Of a stretch of DNA of 64,000 nucleotides, positions 10,714-21,462 are shown piece after piece; position 1 is the first letter of the stretch; every line of letters starts with the position of its first letter. The notes below the pieces were generated by a model that did no database searches, was not told where the DNA came from, and worked only from the letters and a program-made list of their open reading frames with translations. Made by a program: the position numbers and the translations under genes. Origin of the DNA: Apoderus coryli (taxonomy: Eukaryota > Arthropoda > Insecta > Coleoptera > Attelabidae); the NCBI GenBank assembly GCA_911728435.2, contig OU452200.1:39385715-39449714 (forward strand), given 5' to 3'.

Positions 10714-10988
10714 ATTTACAAAGAGCTTATACTAGCACGAGAATTGATTGAGAGAGAGATGGTTTTGGCGACATCTAGCGTGAACAGGCAATATGCCGGG
10801 TGAAACACCTGCTAGGGTATTCGGGCGCATCTAGTGTTCGCAAATAGGATATAATGGAGTTGTTACTTCTTGTCCGGCCATCGTTTGTAAACTGTGTTTC
10901 ACCCGGTATATTACCTGTTCACGCTAGATGTCACCAAAACCATATCTCTCTCAATCAGTTCTCGTGCTAGTATAAGCTCTTTGTAAAT

Positions 10989-11092
10989 GTTGGAAATTTG
11001 GGTCACACTGCCTGCCGATCACCACTGATGAGTCGTGGATCAACGAAACGGCCGTCTGGTGAAAGCATGGTAGTGTGAAACAAATTTCCAAC
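10989..11092 (+). ncRNA. Type I hammerhead ribozyme, copy B
   Basis: Same fold as copy A on the opposite strand: CTGATGA at 11025-11031, GAAA at 11045-11048, stem III CGGCCG, GTC at 11054-11056, inner stem I TCACCA/TGGTGA, outer CACACTGCC/GGTAGTGTG, and the GTTGGAAATTTG helix. Stem II has one C-A mismatch (GTCG with CAAC), which may weaken it. Confidence 0.82.
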
Positions 11093-11603
11093 ATAACTTA
11101 AAGTCTTGTTGCTTTATATGTAACAAGCAATTCTTAAATAAAGCCTCCCTGCTAGGGGATTCGGGCGCATCTAGTGTTGGCAATAGGATATAATGGAGTT
11201 GTTACTTCTTGTCCGGCCATCGTTTGTAAACTGTGTTTCACCCGGTATATTGCCTGTTCACGCTAGATGTCGCCAAAACCATCTCTCTCTCAAAATAAAT
11301 ACTTTTAGCATACAATCTATATAAGATATCTTCAGAATTATACTTATTAATTAAGCTTGATATGTCATTCCACCTCATTATGAAAAAAAAAAAGAAATCA
11401 AGATCGTAAGATTCTATTAAATTTTCTTTTAAACACACATTTTGAAAAAGTATTCCTTAAATCATTGGTCCAAGAATTCACGCATTTAGAGACGGTATAA
11501 GAATAAGACCTCTTGAATATTTCTGTTTTGTGAATAGGTATAGGTATTTAGTGAATTAGGAAAACGAATGTTGATATTATGGATGTCTGTTCGAAATTTT
11601 ATT

Positions 11604-12045
11604 TTATTGTAAAGGCGTTTTATTCAGAAGAATAGAGAAATATCTCACCGATATGTGAAGATTTCGCCTTCCTTGCATATTTATCCAATTAGCTGGGGTC
11701 AATGTGTGGCTGATTCGATCAAACTTTAGTATTCCGAATATGAGCCTCAGGCAAGAGTTCTGCAATTTCTGGATGCGGCCCTTGTCAGCTACTGTCAAGC
11801 ATGGATCGTATATTGTATCACAAAAATTTAAATGGGATAGTACTAGAGTTTCACATAACAATATTTTAAGTTTTGAAGGTAGACAATGCCTATTTTGAAA
11901 TAAAAGCCTCAAATTTAAGTAAGCTTTTTGTAAAGAGTTACTTACGTGCGCTGTGAATCGTAATTCATCATCCAGTATTAGACCAAGATTTCTCACTTTC
12001 TTCCGGAATTCTACAACAGAACCATCTTAATTGGTAAATTGTTGA
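11604..12045 (-). pseudogene. LINE reverse transcriptase C-terminal half (L2/Crack/Daphne-like)
   Basis: The minus strand reads RNLGLILDDELRFTAHV, then SLVLSHLNFCDTIYDPCL-like text (here ETLVLSHLNFCDTIYDPCL) and RIQKLQNSCLRLIFG. These are the post-catalytic segments of the RT seen intact at 48038-49192. The coding text reaches back to about 12045 through an in-frame stop. Fingers, palm and 3' tail are missing. Dead copy of the same LINE group. Confidence 0.8.
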
Positions 12046-12478
12046 AAAATTTGCTTCAGTTTTAATACTTGATTAATTTTGTTCCAAATAATTAATATTA
12101 ATTATTATATACCTATTTTAAAACGCAAATTGCGTGTAGATAATATTGAATGTAATTATTTACACCAGTTCAATTTTGAATAAAACTTTATTTGACTCTA
12201 TATGATGCCTATTGGTCGTATTTTAATGAAATTTTACAGAGAACTCTTATTTGATATCAAATTTCCCGCAACCAAAATTTTCAAAAAGCGGTGTTTTTTG
12301 TAAATATTTAATGTGTGCTCTACCGTAAACTACTATATCTACAGTGCTTTCATTTTTACTTGCCACCCAAAATAACTCTAAATAACGCGCATCTATAAAG
12401 TAGGCACGATGTTGAACAAAAACACGTTGATTTTGCTTTTGAGGCGAACGTGAAAACCACTTTTATATGAATATTTTA
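12046..12478. other. No gene recognised
   Basis: AT-rich spacer between two LINE fragments. ACAGTGCTTTCATTTTTA at about 12340 resembles the end of the 133-bp MITE at 8489. Confidence 0.45.
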
Positions 12479-13012
12479 TTGATCATTCGTCCCTGAAATA
12501 CAGATCCTCAGTCAGGGATCTGGGAGTTTACCTGAACACCTCCTTGAATTATATCGATCACATCAGATATTCGACTTCCATGTCGCTCAAAATGTTGGGT
12601 TGGCAGATTTTAATAATGTCAATACTATTAGAACCTTGTTCACGACGATCGTTAGACCGTATTTGGAGTATTCTTCGGCGAATTGGGCCCCCTCATACGA
12701 TTGTCGTATTGCCCAGGTCGAGAAAGTTCAGCGGTTATTCCTTAAGTACGCTCACTTCAAGCTTGGTCGTCCGCGACCTACTGATTGTGTGATTGAATAC
12801 GGTGCTTTGATGGATGAGCTGAGGCTCACACGTTGAGCGATCGCAGGGTCGTCAGAGTTCGAACAATTTTGTATTAGCTGTTAAACAATTTGGTATCGTC
12901 TTCCTATTTGTTGTCCAATATTAATTTAGACGTAACGTCCAGGAATAATAGAGCCTCTCGGCTTTTCCAAATGAACTTTGTCGGTGATTAAATAAATAAA
13001 TAAATGTCAATC
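12479..13012 (+). pseudogene. Non-LTR retrotransposon 3' end with (TAAA)n tail
   Basis: Fragments in two frames read SVRDLGVYLN, then RTLFTTIVRPYLEYSSANWA and QVEKVQRLFLKYAHFKL, the C-terminal thumb-side segments of jockey/I-type RTs. The coding part ends at about 12834. A short 3' UTR runs to a TAAATAAATAAATA tail at 12996-13010. The 5' part is absent and there is a frameshift near 12600, so this is a typical 5'-truncated dead copy. Confidence 0.75.
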
Positions 13013-13127
13013 CATTGACAAAATTTGGAGATATGATTAGTTATTTTAAATGGAATAAACTGTATTTTGAGTTCTTAATCGGTAATGCTTTTTATTCTGA
13101 ATTCAAATATACAAAGTGTCGTTTTAA

Positions 13128-13303
13128 GAAAAATCAAGTTTGGTCTGCTGCGCGTTTGTGAACTACCCTGTATAATTGAAGACATTTTAGGGTTGTACAT
13201 CTCTTCAGTGCCTAAAAGTTTTGCAAAGGATTTTTTTGTCTATCGCTGATAGATCTTGAGATATCTTCCGCCCACACACTAATGGGCCACTCTGTATATT
13301 AAT
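13128..13303 (+). repeat. Dispersed non-coding repeat, second copy at 45625
   Basis: GGGTTGTACATCTCTTCAGT through CGCCCACACACTAATGGGCC is nearly the same as 45637-45737. It ends in CACTCTGTATAT, another variant of the CCCTGTATA word. Confidence 0.75.
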
Positions 13304-13454
13304 GCTTTACTGAAGTTATGTTTCGTACCTAGTTTTCGAAAAATATGCATTTTTCGCAGCTGTAGCAGGCTATTTATGACAGTGCTGATTTGTTTTTATC
13401 AAAGATATGAATACAACTAACTAAAAATAAAACTAAAATAAATAGCAACTAAAG

Positions 13455-13645
13455 AAACTATTCAAAATGGTCCCCATTTTCATTTACACATAATTTATAT
13501 TTTTTTATGAAATTGTCCAGGGTTCTTCTCAATACTTCTGGTTGGATAGTAAGCATATTTATTTCTTGCTCTATTTTTTATTGAATTTGTTGAATATTTT
13601 CAGGAAAGTCCATATTAACTTTAGATTTTAAATATCCCCATGAAA
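13455..13645 (-). pseudogene. Mariner/Tc1-type transposase C-terminus
   Basis: The minus strand reads GYLKSKVNMDFPENIQQIQ, one stop, KIEQEINMLTIQPEVLRR, then KYKLCVNENGDHFE and a stop. That is the usual C-terminus of this transposase group: G-Y-L-K after the third catalytic residue, a helical segment, and a Cys...Asn-Gly-x-His-Phe end. Only the last ~60 residues survive. Confidence 0.65.
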
Positions 13646-13834
13646 AAGTGTCCATTGACATACGTAATTTCTGGCACCATAATCTGACGACTAAAAAATA
13701 CTACAACTTTGCTAATTTAAACTATACTGTGTGATCAGAATTAACGGAGATAGTTATTGAGTAAAATGTATGTGATCACCCTGTAGATTAAAGTAGTATA
13801 CAAAAAGGGGAAAATTATTAAATGCTTAATTAGA

Positions 13835-14115
13835 CCCGTACTTTTTGTCATATTTCCCGCGATATCTGTCTACACGCCCGAGATGTTCTATAGTTTTCAG
13901 GTCATCAGTATCTTCTGGCTGAGTTTTATAAACTTCAGCTTTTAAGTACCCTCAAAGAAAGAAGTCCAGTGGTGTTAAATCTGAAGATCATGGCGACCAT
14001 TCTTGGGCATCTCTCCTTCCAATACATGTCCAAGGAAACGTTTTATTCAGCCATTGCCTAACCCCATCTTGTCGGAAATGCAATTTCAGTCTAAGGTTTC
14101 CGTCTTCGTCGGTCT
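13835..14115 (-). pseudogene. Mariner/Tc1-type transposase remnant
   Basis: FRQDGVRQWLNKTFPWTCIG is followed by RRDAQEWSP, a stop, SSDLTPLDFFL, a stop, and GYLKAEVYKTQPEDTDDLKT. The QDG block and S-D-L-T-P-L-D-F-F block carry the second and third catalytic residues. Two in-frame stops make it inactive. It lies in the same orientation as the 13455-13645 fragment but repeats part of it (G-Y-L-K), so these are two separate insertions. Confidence 0.72.
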
Positions 14116-14224
14116 GGTTTTCTAGCCACTAAGTGATTAATGTTCTTCTATGAAAATATGATTATCTCGTCCCCCAGAATTCCTGTCTACTCATTGATCT
14201 TCTCTATGTAAAATAATTATGTTT

Positions 14225-14310
14225 GTTCGACGTGTTTTTGCCAAAATTGTGTCCATTTCAGATGACGAGGTACTGTGGATACGACAAGTTTTGAAATGAA
14301 GGCACTGTAT
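14225..14310. repeat. Decayed relative of the 133-bp MITE
   Basis: CGTGTTTTTGCCAAAA, GACGAGGT and AAGGCACTGTATA follow the order of words in the MITE at 8489-8621. One end is lost. Confidence 0.45.
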
Positions 14311-14637
14311 ATTTATATTAGCGGATGAAAAAAATGACAGTGTAAAACTCTATATAAAAAATTGGAAACTAATAACATGTTGTGTCATATAACTTTTCCA
14401 TAAAGCTGAATTTATAAACTTTTCGTTGCCGTTTGCCATTTAAATTTCCTGTTTGCTGTTGGTTATAGACCTAAAAACATAATTTATAAAGTTAAATTCA
14501 AAACCATGTGGTTTGCTCGACCAAAAAAGTTACGAACATGGCTGTATCCAAAATAAAAATACAGAATTTTGGTTTTTCCTGATTATCTCAAATACTATAA
14601 AAGATAATGCATATCTTAAGTCAGATAATAAAATCGT

Positions 14638-16790
14638 GCGGAGTTTGCTAGTCCCCCATCGGGCGTCTCCCCAGGTGGCGGATAGGGGAAAGTCTCCCAA
14701 ATATGGGTGGTACTGGGGAAATTACATACCCGGGGCGGACCAAAACTAGCATGATGAAGGGCAGCAGCGATCATCATTACCAACCCGTGACAATAAGGAA
14801 TTGATCCTGAAATTGGCTCTATCATTGGGCGAAGCTGAAGCAGCTAGAGGGCTGTGGTACTGCGATGCGGAAAGCAAATGGGAAACTACCGCATTTTTCT
14901 CCCCAGGACGTCCTTTGTCCAAAATACTTTTTCATGTCAGGAAACAAAAACAATTCTGCTAAGAATCCCCCGGCTTGACATGAGGACGGCTATTAATCGA
15001 ATGGTACATGGAACGTGAGATCTGTCTTTGGTATTGGAAAACTTGACAATGCCATAAAAGAAATGCAATGACTCAATATCGACATCCTCGGAATCGGCGA
15101 AAGTAGCTGGCCGAACAGTGGAATGTGTGATAAGCAGGGAACAGTTTTCTATTACTCTGGAAATTCAGACTAAACCCATCTAAATGGAGTAGGATTTTTA
15201 ATTACTGAAGACGTAAAGAGATCCGTACGAAATGTTGTTGCCTATTCAGACAGAATCATCCTCTTACAAATACCTACTACAAACTACCTTCCAGACGGTT
15301 ATACACATGGCGATCCCCACAAGACAATCACAATCAAATAGTCAGAAATCAGATCGACTTCATTATGATAAATCACAGATACCAGAATAGTATCACGCGT
15401 GTGGCAGCATATCCGGGAGCTGATGTTGGATCTGAGCATAACCCTATAATAGCTAATTTTAAACTCTACCTTAAAATAACAAGGAAAAGAACAGATCCTC
15501 GAAAATACGATGTTCAGAAGCTTAACAAAACGGCATCAAGGAGAACATGAGACTAAAACTGAACCGATGTCGCCAAAAACATCTCTTTGTCAGACTGGCT
15601 CAAGTCTACCTTTGTGCCCATCCTTAAAAAAAGTGCCCCCAGAAACTGTGAAGTGTACAGGCTGATAAGTCTAATGAGTCATGCTCTTAAAGTCTTTCTC
15701 CGAGTTATCCATGCCCGAATATATAGTAAGTGCGAAGCAATGAGCGGAGAAACTCAGTTTCGTTTCATTAAGGGGTTAGGCAGATGTTATGATCAGAGGC
15801 GAGATGTGTTTATTTGCTTCATAGACTATCAAAAAGCTTTTGATCACGTTAAACACGATCTTCTTTTAGCAAGGCTGCAAGATATTGACATAGATTCTAA
15901 GGATATCCGTGTGATCCAGCGTCTTTACTTACAACAGACTCTTACCAACAGCGATACATTCTGTATATCCAAAGGGGTTCGCCAGGAATGCATTCTGTCA
16001 CCAATATTTATGTTGAAAAGATATTTGAGCTGGCTCTTCAAGAAGATAAAAAAGGAATTAAGGTCAATGGAATCCCGATTAATAATATTAGGTATGCAGA
16101 TGATTCTGCCCTACTAGCGCATTCACCCGAAAATCTTCAACAGCTTGTAGACAGAGTAAACCAAGTCGGTAAACAGTTCGGACTGACAGTCAACCCATCT
16201 AAAACAAAAGTGAAGGCCATTACTCGACAACCTGTCAACTATGCGATCAGAGTTGACGGAAGAAGCTTAGATTAAGTGTCGCGTTTTGTTTATCTGGGTG
16301 CCACCCTTAACCAAAAATGGGATTGTAATGAGGAGGTCAAAATACGAATTGGACAAGCTAAGATTACATTTATGAAGCTGAAAAATTTAATGCTTGCCCG
16401 TACTCTCCCAATGGCGCTACGTCTTCGGGTTGTCAAGTGCTACGTGTGGCCTGTCCGCCTGTAGTATGGTACAGAGACATGATCGATAAAGGTCACGACC
16501 CTGAGCCGTATAGAGGCATTTGAAATGTGGACCCTTCGCAGACTCCTCCGCATTCCATGGACTGCGCGCAAAACCAACGAAGAGGTGTTGAGGATGGCTG
16601 AAGTCCAGAGAGAGTTGCTTGGAATCATCAAGGTACGAATGAAATCTTATCTTGGTCATATTCTGAGAGTCAAGATAGAAGGTAGAAAGCAACACTCGTG
16701 GCTTCGAAACATAAGGGACTGGTGTGGAGTAAGAGATGCCGCCACACTATTCCGTCAAGCATAAGATGGCACCCTTCAAATGACATCAGT
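14638..16790 (+). mobile_element. RTE-clade LINE, degraded
   Basis: A GC-richer 5' leader (14638-14990) precedes an AP-endonuclease start, GTWNVRS, at about 15005. The endonuclease ends with DVGSEHNPIIANFKL near 15420-15455. The RT follows at 15587: FVPILKKSAPRNCEVYRLIS (finger), CFIDYQKAFDHVKHD (first catalytic Asp), GVRQECILSP, then in another frame IRYADDSALLA (catalytic Asp pair), VYLGATLN, and a thumb to about 16764. Stops, frameshifts and a missing stretch between endonuclease and RT make it dead. The domain order and the G-T-W-N-V-R start point to RTE (inference on clade). Confidence 0.85.
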
Positions 16791-16799
16791 ATACAATTA

Positions 16800-17650
16800 A
16801 GGATCGCCAACGTGCGCGTACGCACAAGACACAACTAGAAGAATAAAATTCTCTAAAACTTTCCTAATTTAACCGACCTTGTAGCTCTAACCGTTTCCAA
16901 GATAACAATGCATGTAAGCCAAATTTGGGACACAATGTATAGGGGCCATCAATATGTGTATATTATTGATATCGCGGCACAATAAATATAATTTTAAGCC
17001 ACATTGCATCAATTGCCACAACCCATTATTGTCATTTCAAATACAAACTTTGTATATAGAAGAATATTTCGGATTTATACATATCAACTCCATAATTCTC
17101 TTTGAAAACTCCTCAAAAGCCTCAAAAAACTTTTAACTTCAGCTGTCAACTCAATACAGGCAACTTTCACAAGTGAGAACAAAAGCTCTTGGTATCCAGT
17201 TTGTTTATTCTACACCACGCTTTATATACACATATAGAGAGTTTACGATATTTTTCCGTTCAACTCCATAAAACTTCAAAAACCTCTAATACGTGTTTTA
17301 GAAAAGAGTTTTAAATGGGTGATGAAAGCGTTCAGTGATTTCAATTTTAAGAGCGCGGTCGTGGTTCTTATAAAAGTTAAAGAGTTAATAGACAGAGACT
17401 TTTAGAGTATAAAATTTTTAAAACTTTTCTTTCTATCCAGGAGCATTCGATTGTAAAGAGAAATGCATTTTCTTATAACGCGAATCTACTTGTTCAGTTT
17501 ATAGAGACATATATTTGTATGTAAGAGACGTGATCATTTCTCAATTGCATTAAATTAAGGCTGTTTAATCAGTCCCTAAACGGGAAGGCTGGCACCTTAC
17601 GGTTAGGAAACCTTTTTTCTGTAGACTCTGACGCTCTCGCGGCAATTGCA
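16800..17650. other. No gene; part of a dispersed repeat
   Basis: 16845-16940 (CTAATTTAACCGACCTTGTA ... GATAACAATG) matches 46808-46860, and loosely 63478-63510. The rest is AT-rich and unassigned. Confidence 0.5.
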
Positions 17651-17654
17651 TTCC

Positions 17655-17795
17655 AAAATAGTATATTACGTAATAAGTGTTGTAAAAAGCATTTTACGCA
17701 CGAATGGAAAAGTTACGTTAGTTAGTGCGTAATTCTATGAATGCGTAATTGCATTACAACACGTATTACGTACTATACTTTACCTACGACCTACT
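17655..17795. repeat. ~140-bp inverted repeat
   Basis: ATAGTATATTACGTAATAAGTGTTGTAA at the left (given here in two parts: ATAGTATATTACGTAATA, AGTGTTGTAA) mirrors the right end TTACAACACG then TATTACGTACTATA. A small foldback MITE is likely. TTTACCTACGACC next to it also occurs inverted at about 19538, on the far side of the recombinase gene. Confidence 0.55.
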
Positions 17796-17799
17796 TATT

Positions 17800-18320
17800 C
17801 ACACAACATCATTTAGTTCTAGTTTTCCATCTGAACTGGTAACAATATCAATAACTTAATGATTTAAGAACGTGATAACATCAACGAGACGGTATTTATT
17901 GTAATAATTCTAGAGTATAATTATTTAAATTTACAAATGTTATTTTTTATTATATTATTTATTCTTATTATAATAATTATTTATAGTTACAGAACAATTA
18001 TTGACGACAAAAGGTGTATCTTTTGTTTTGCTTGTTGAAGCATAAGTAAGATTTACATTATTAGTTGCCTCAATGAAATTTTCATTAATACTATTTGTAC
18101 TATTACCTAGTACTTGCGATTGCAGATGATATTTTAGACGAATTGTTAGATTGATTATTGAGGGAATTATATTAGGGTACGTTCGTATTTATGTTTAGAA
18201 AAAATAAGCATCCTATGTCAACAATCTATGGGAATATTTCGTGTTATTATGAATATATATTTAAAAAAAAAGGACATGTTTGACATTGAAAATTCTTGGA
18301 AAGAAAGCGATCTGCCACCC
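17800..18320. other. No gene recognised
   Basis: AT-rich sequence downstream of the recombinase pseudogene; nothing supported. Confidence 0.5.
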
Positions 18321-18329
18321 ATGCATTCT

Positions 18330-19309
18330 AGAATTGCGTAATCTGTAAGCTTGCCAGTGGCGGGTTCGATTTTGTTACATTATCCACATACCCTTCAGCT
18401 ACGGCTGATGACTGCTACCCGCCGTGTCTTTTTAAATCTAATAAGTCACCACCTGCGTCAACAAGAATAGTCGCGGACGACCGTCGAAAACAGTGTTCTG
18501 TGTGCTTCTGGTAGTCCCAGATATATGGCTATTTGTTTTGGAATCTTTCCTAACTTGTTAATACCAGCAGACTGTTTGGTACATTTTCCGTTTATATTGT
18601 TTAGAAAAAAAGGTAAATTTGGAGCTGTATGTACTGCAGAGCGAAAGTTTATATATTTTTTAACCTTGGGGTAAAAATATTCTGACACCACAAAAGAACG
18701 GTGCCGTTTAGTTTTTGAATCCGGAATATTAATAATTAGATTCTTCACTGTGTCTTGAATATCTGACGGTTTTATATTACGCAATTTTTGTTTCCTGCAT
18801 GCACCGCTTATACCAATTATAAGAGCAACCTAAAAGGCGATTTGAAATAAATTTACACATCTAACAGTATATTGAGCTCAATATATTACCTTAATAAACA
18901 AATATTTATCATCTGGTGCGTTTTCTAGAAAATCGTTTATATTCTTGCTTGTTAAAATCATGGATTTTTTGGATTTAAAGCCGTCCAATTTTCTCTTCAG
19001 GAGAGTTTGTAATTTGGAGTACTTTGCAATATCGACATTGTGATTCATATTAATTGTGGCCTTTAACATTGAGTAAAATGACCAATGTGAGGAAGGCTTC
19101 ATCGTTTTTGATAGTTCTTGGAAATATGCCATCATTACATTCTCGGAAAATGATTTAACGTCGTTTTTTAATCTCCATTCCATGAATCTTTGGTAAGTAA
19201 ATTTGTATCGATATTCAGATTTTGCCGGTAACAAGTTGTTTTTAGCAGCTTCTGCAATTTCGCTAATATTGGGTGGAGTTAAATTTTCTATTTCACTGTC
19301 ACTCGACAT
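18330..19309 (-). pseudogene. Crypton-like tyrosine recombinase with a 60-bp intron, broken
   Basis: Exon 1 (19309-18890) starts MSSDSEIENLTPPNISEIAE and contains YQRFMEW and AYFQELSK, the core-binding region of this repeated arthropod family. It ends FIK at AAG then GTAATA. Exon 2 starts at 18829 after TTTTAG with VALIIGISGACRKQKLRN, restoring the catalytic fold. NLPFFLNNINGKCTKQSAGI follows. Near 18513 a small deletion shifts the frame; the shifted frame gives HCFRRSSATILVDAGGDL (the H-x-x-R box), LKRHGG, a stop where Trp is expected, and AEGYVDN with the likely tyrosine nucleophile. Such enzymes cut and rejoin DNA through a covalent tyrosine link. Inactive as it stands. Calling it Crypton-like is from the family pattern; a domesticated host copy is less likely. 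Confidence 0.8.
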
Positions 19310-19597
19310 TTTTTATGTAATCAAACTAATTTCACTTTATAATATTACACTCACATTCAAATTTGATTTAAGATTATGTCAGTTTTTGAATAAGTTTGTT
19401 TGTATTGACCGTTGCTAAGCGGTTGCTAGGAAAACTGTACGATTTTTTTACCAAGCTGTGCGATTTTTTTACTGTACGTAATAGGAATCTTACATTGATC
19501 GGAGACGGTGTGTTTTTAAGTATTTACAGTAGTGGTCGTAGGTAAACCTACTATCACACATTTAGTTAAAATACAGATTAAATATTATTGTTTTGTA

Positions 19598-19639
19598 TCC
19601 TCTGACGGCGGGAACAGATTGGTTCCCGAAACGTTAGGA
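19598..19639 (+). ncRNA. Hammerhead-ribozyme-like motif, one core base changed
   Basis: Stem I TCCT/AGGA, then CTGACGG (the last A of CUGANGA is G), stem II GGGAAC/GTTCCC, GAAA, and GTT. The A-to-G change should impair cleavage. Probably a decayed copy of a hammerhead different from the 10.6-kb family. Confidence 0.45.
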
Positions 19640-20400
19640 CTCCATAAAGATTAGTTTTTCGTCTGGAGACAAATTTACATTTTTTCAATCACGTTGTGGC
19701 TTTTATTCCTCATCCGAAAGGATTATTTTTGCTAGCTTAAGATTTAGAATTGACGAAATACCCAAATTATTATTAAACTAATAGAGGCAGACACTTTCTA
19801 TTTTATTAAATCTAGATGATCACTATTAATACAGAATCACAGATTCAATGTTATGAAGATCGCCCCAAGTGTGAAAAAGCAACTCCGAAATTTCCATTTA
19901 AGTTTTCAATTAAGTTGAAATTTCTTCATGCATGAACCGTTAGGCAGAGCAAGTAATATTGGTAGCACTAGCCAGCGGCTCTAACGTTAACGCCATTTTG
20001 CTGAAAAGGTGTTGTGTACTGTGTGCCTGTTGGGGTATGTATTAAGGCGATCGCTCGAAATGCAGCAGATTCAATATCGTTGCACTCGAGGCAATTTTCC
20101 TGATTGGTCGATACCTATTATCAGAGTGTGATTGCATATTGCGTATATTATTTTGAAGGAGGTAATGCAATTAGATAGATATATTTTTTGGGTTTTAGAT
20201 GTGTCTTGGATAAATTAAAGCAAATCATGTACACTGTTTTTCAAAAGTCTCGAAATAGGCTAGAATATTTGAATACCTCGCAGATCGGGTTGGTGTACGT
20301 ACCTTTATTGTAAAGGACTATGCCGCAGGTTTTGCTAAAGCAATTTGAATTATTTATAGTTTCTTATCGAAGCATAATGGATTTCCAAATTCCTGGATAC
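19640..20400. other. No gene recognised
   Basis: Non-coding; no repeat partner found in the window. Confidence 0.5.
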
Positions 20401-20404
20401 TGTT

Positions 20405-20518
20405 AAGGATGAACGATGAACCCTACCCTAAAGGTGAAAAACAAGAAACTACCGCCCTATTATGCCGCATATGCAGTCTAATTCTGCAAGTGTTTGGCGA
20501 TCGTTTTGCATGGGATTT
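20405..20518 (+). other. Coding-like fragment of unknown origin
   Basis: The frame reads DEPYPKGEKQETTALLCRIC then SLILQVFGDRFAWDFV before a stop. Its amino-acid make-up looks like real protein rather than random translation. I could not identify it. It may be the 5' part of the LINE that follows or a processed gene scrap. Confidence 0.3.
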
Positions 20519-20629
20519 TGTATAATCATGTTGTGTTTTTGCAAAGGAAGTTCCACTAATACCAATTCTGCCACTTTAACCCAACTTTTGCTGGAAAGTT
20601 TGGATAAGCCTTTGGCCTCGGAATTATGC

Positions 20630-21290
20630 TTCAAACACTGTCAGAAGTTGGTTTATCTATTCAAGTTTTAACATTGTTTTCTTCTTATTTTCCTGCATGT
20701 GGCTTGTATGTGGAGTACCGTGGTTTCAGGTCATTTTTCGTGCAACATCTGCAGTGCCCCAGGGAACAGTGTTAGATTGTTAATGATGTGAAATATCGCT
20801 CCTTACTCTTCGCTGATGATTTTAAAGTTATTCATTAATTACCTCAAATTTTGACTGTCTTCAATTGCAAAATGATTTGAGTGTCTTGCTAGACTGGTGC
20901 GCTCTAGGTAAACTGAAATCGATCTTAACTAGAGTGAGTTAACTTTTGCTCGTAGCATCAATCCAATAGGATTTGGTATAACATTGACTCTGTTCCGCTT
21001 AGAGCGCTCTATCAGATTAGAGATATGGGGGTGGTTTTTGACGCCAAACTTTTACTGGGCATATTTTTGTTTTGTTTTTTTAATGACACTAACGAAAACC
21101 AACAGTCTGGGTTTCATTATGCAAAATTCAAAGCATTCTGTGTCACCTAACACCAGTATTTTACTACTTTTGTTCGATGCAAGTTAGAATATGAGGTGGG
21201 GGTCAGTTATGCATTGCACTTGAATAGAAATAATTCAACAAAGAGTTATGTGTGATTTAAGTGTGATGGGGTGTATGCAATCATGGGATT
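20630..21290 (+). pseudogene. LINE reverse transcriptase fragment (jockey/I-like)
   Basis: Pieces in shifting frames follow RT order: GLYVEYRGFRSF before the PQG block, a degraded PQG block, RSLLFADDFKV (the catalytic Asp pair), LSVLLDWCALGKLK-like text, RDMGVVFDAKL, and FVRCKLEYEV. The order and spacing are right for an RT palm and thumb, but every block is separated by stops. A scrap at 39169-39330 has a similar start. Confidence 0.7.
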
Positions 21291-21462
21291 CCCCCATGAT
21301 GGGATTTTTGGCCGTTTTAATTTAGTTTAGCTCTTGATAAACGTATAGAGGGTAGGATGCGTCATTTGTAAATGGCGTTATAGTGACTCCAATGTCTTAC
21401 TCTCAGTACTCCACGTAACAACGTACTGGTTGTGGCGAGTGATTTGATACAGTTTTGAATAC

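Larger units (their letters stand above)
10569..11291. mobile_element. Foldback element with two inverted hammerhead ribozymes
   Basis: Arms 10569-10808 and 10894-11135 are inverted repeats of about 240 bp around an 85-bp loop. The segment 11148-11291 repeats the loop plus the inner part of the second arm. AAAATAAATACT stands on both sides (10557-10568 and 11292-11303), a 12-bp target duplication, so the whole block inserted as a unit. There is no ORF. Its outer 169 bp recur alone at 50871-51038. A 12-bp duplication suits an RNA-mediated, LINE-driven insertion better than a cut-and-paste one (inference). Confidence 0.85.

Noticed and set aside
18340..18375. GGCGGGTTCGATTTTG as a possible tRNA T arm
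   Set aside because: It reads as the degraded C-terminal end of the recombinase frame on the minus strand and has no cloverleaf.
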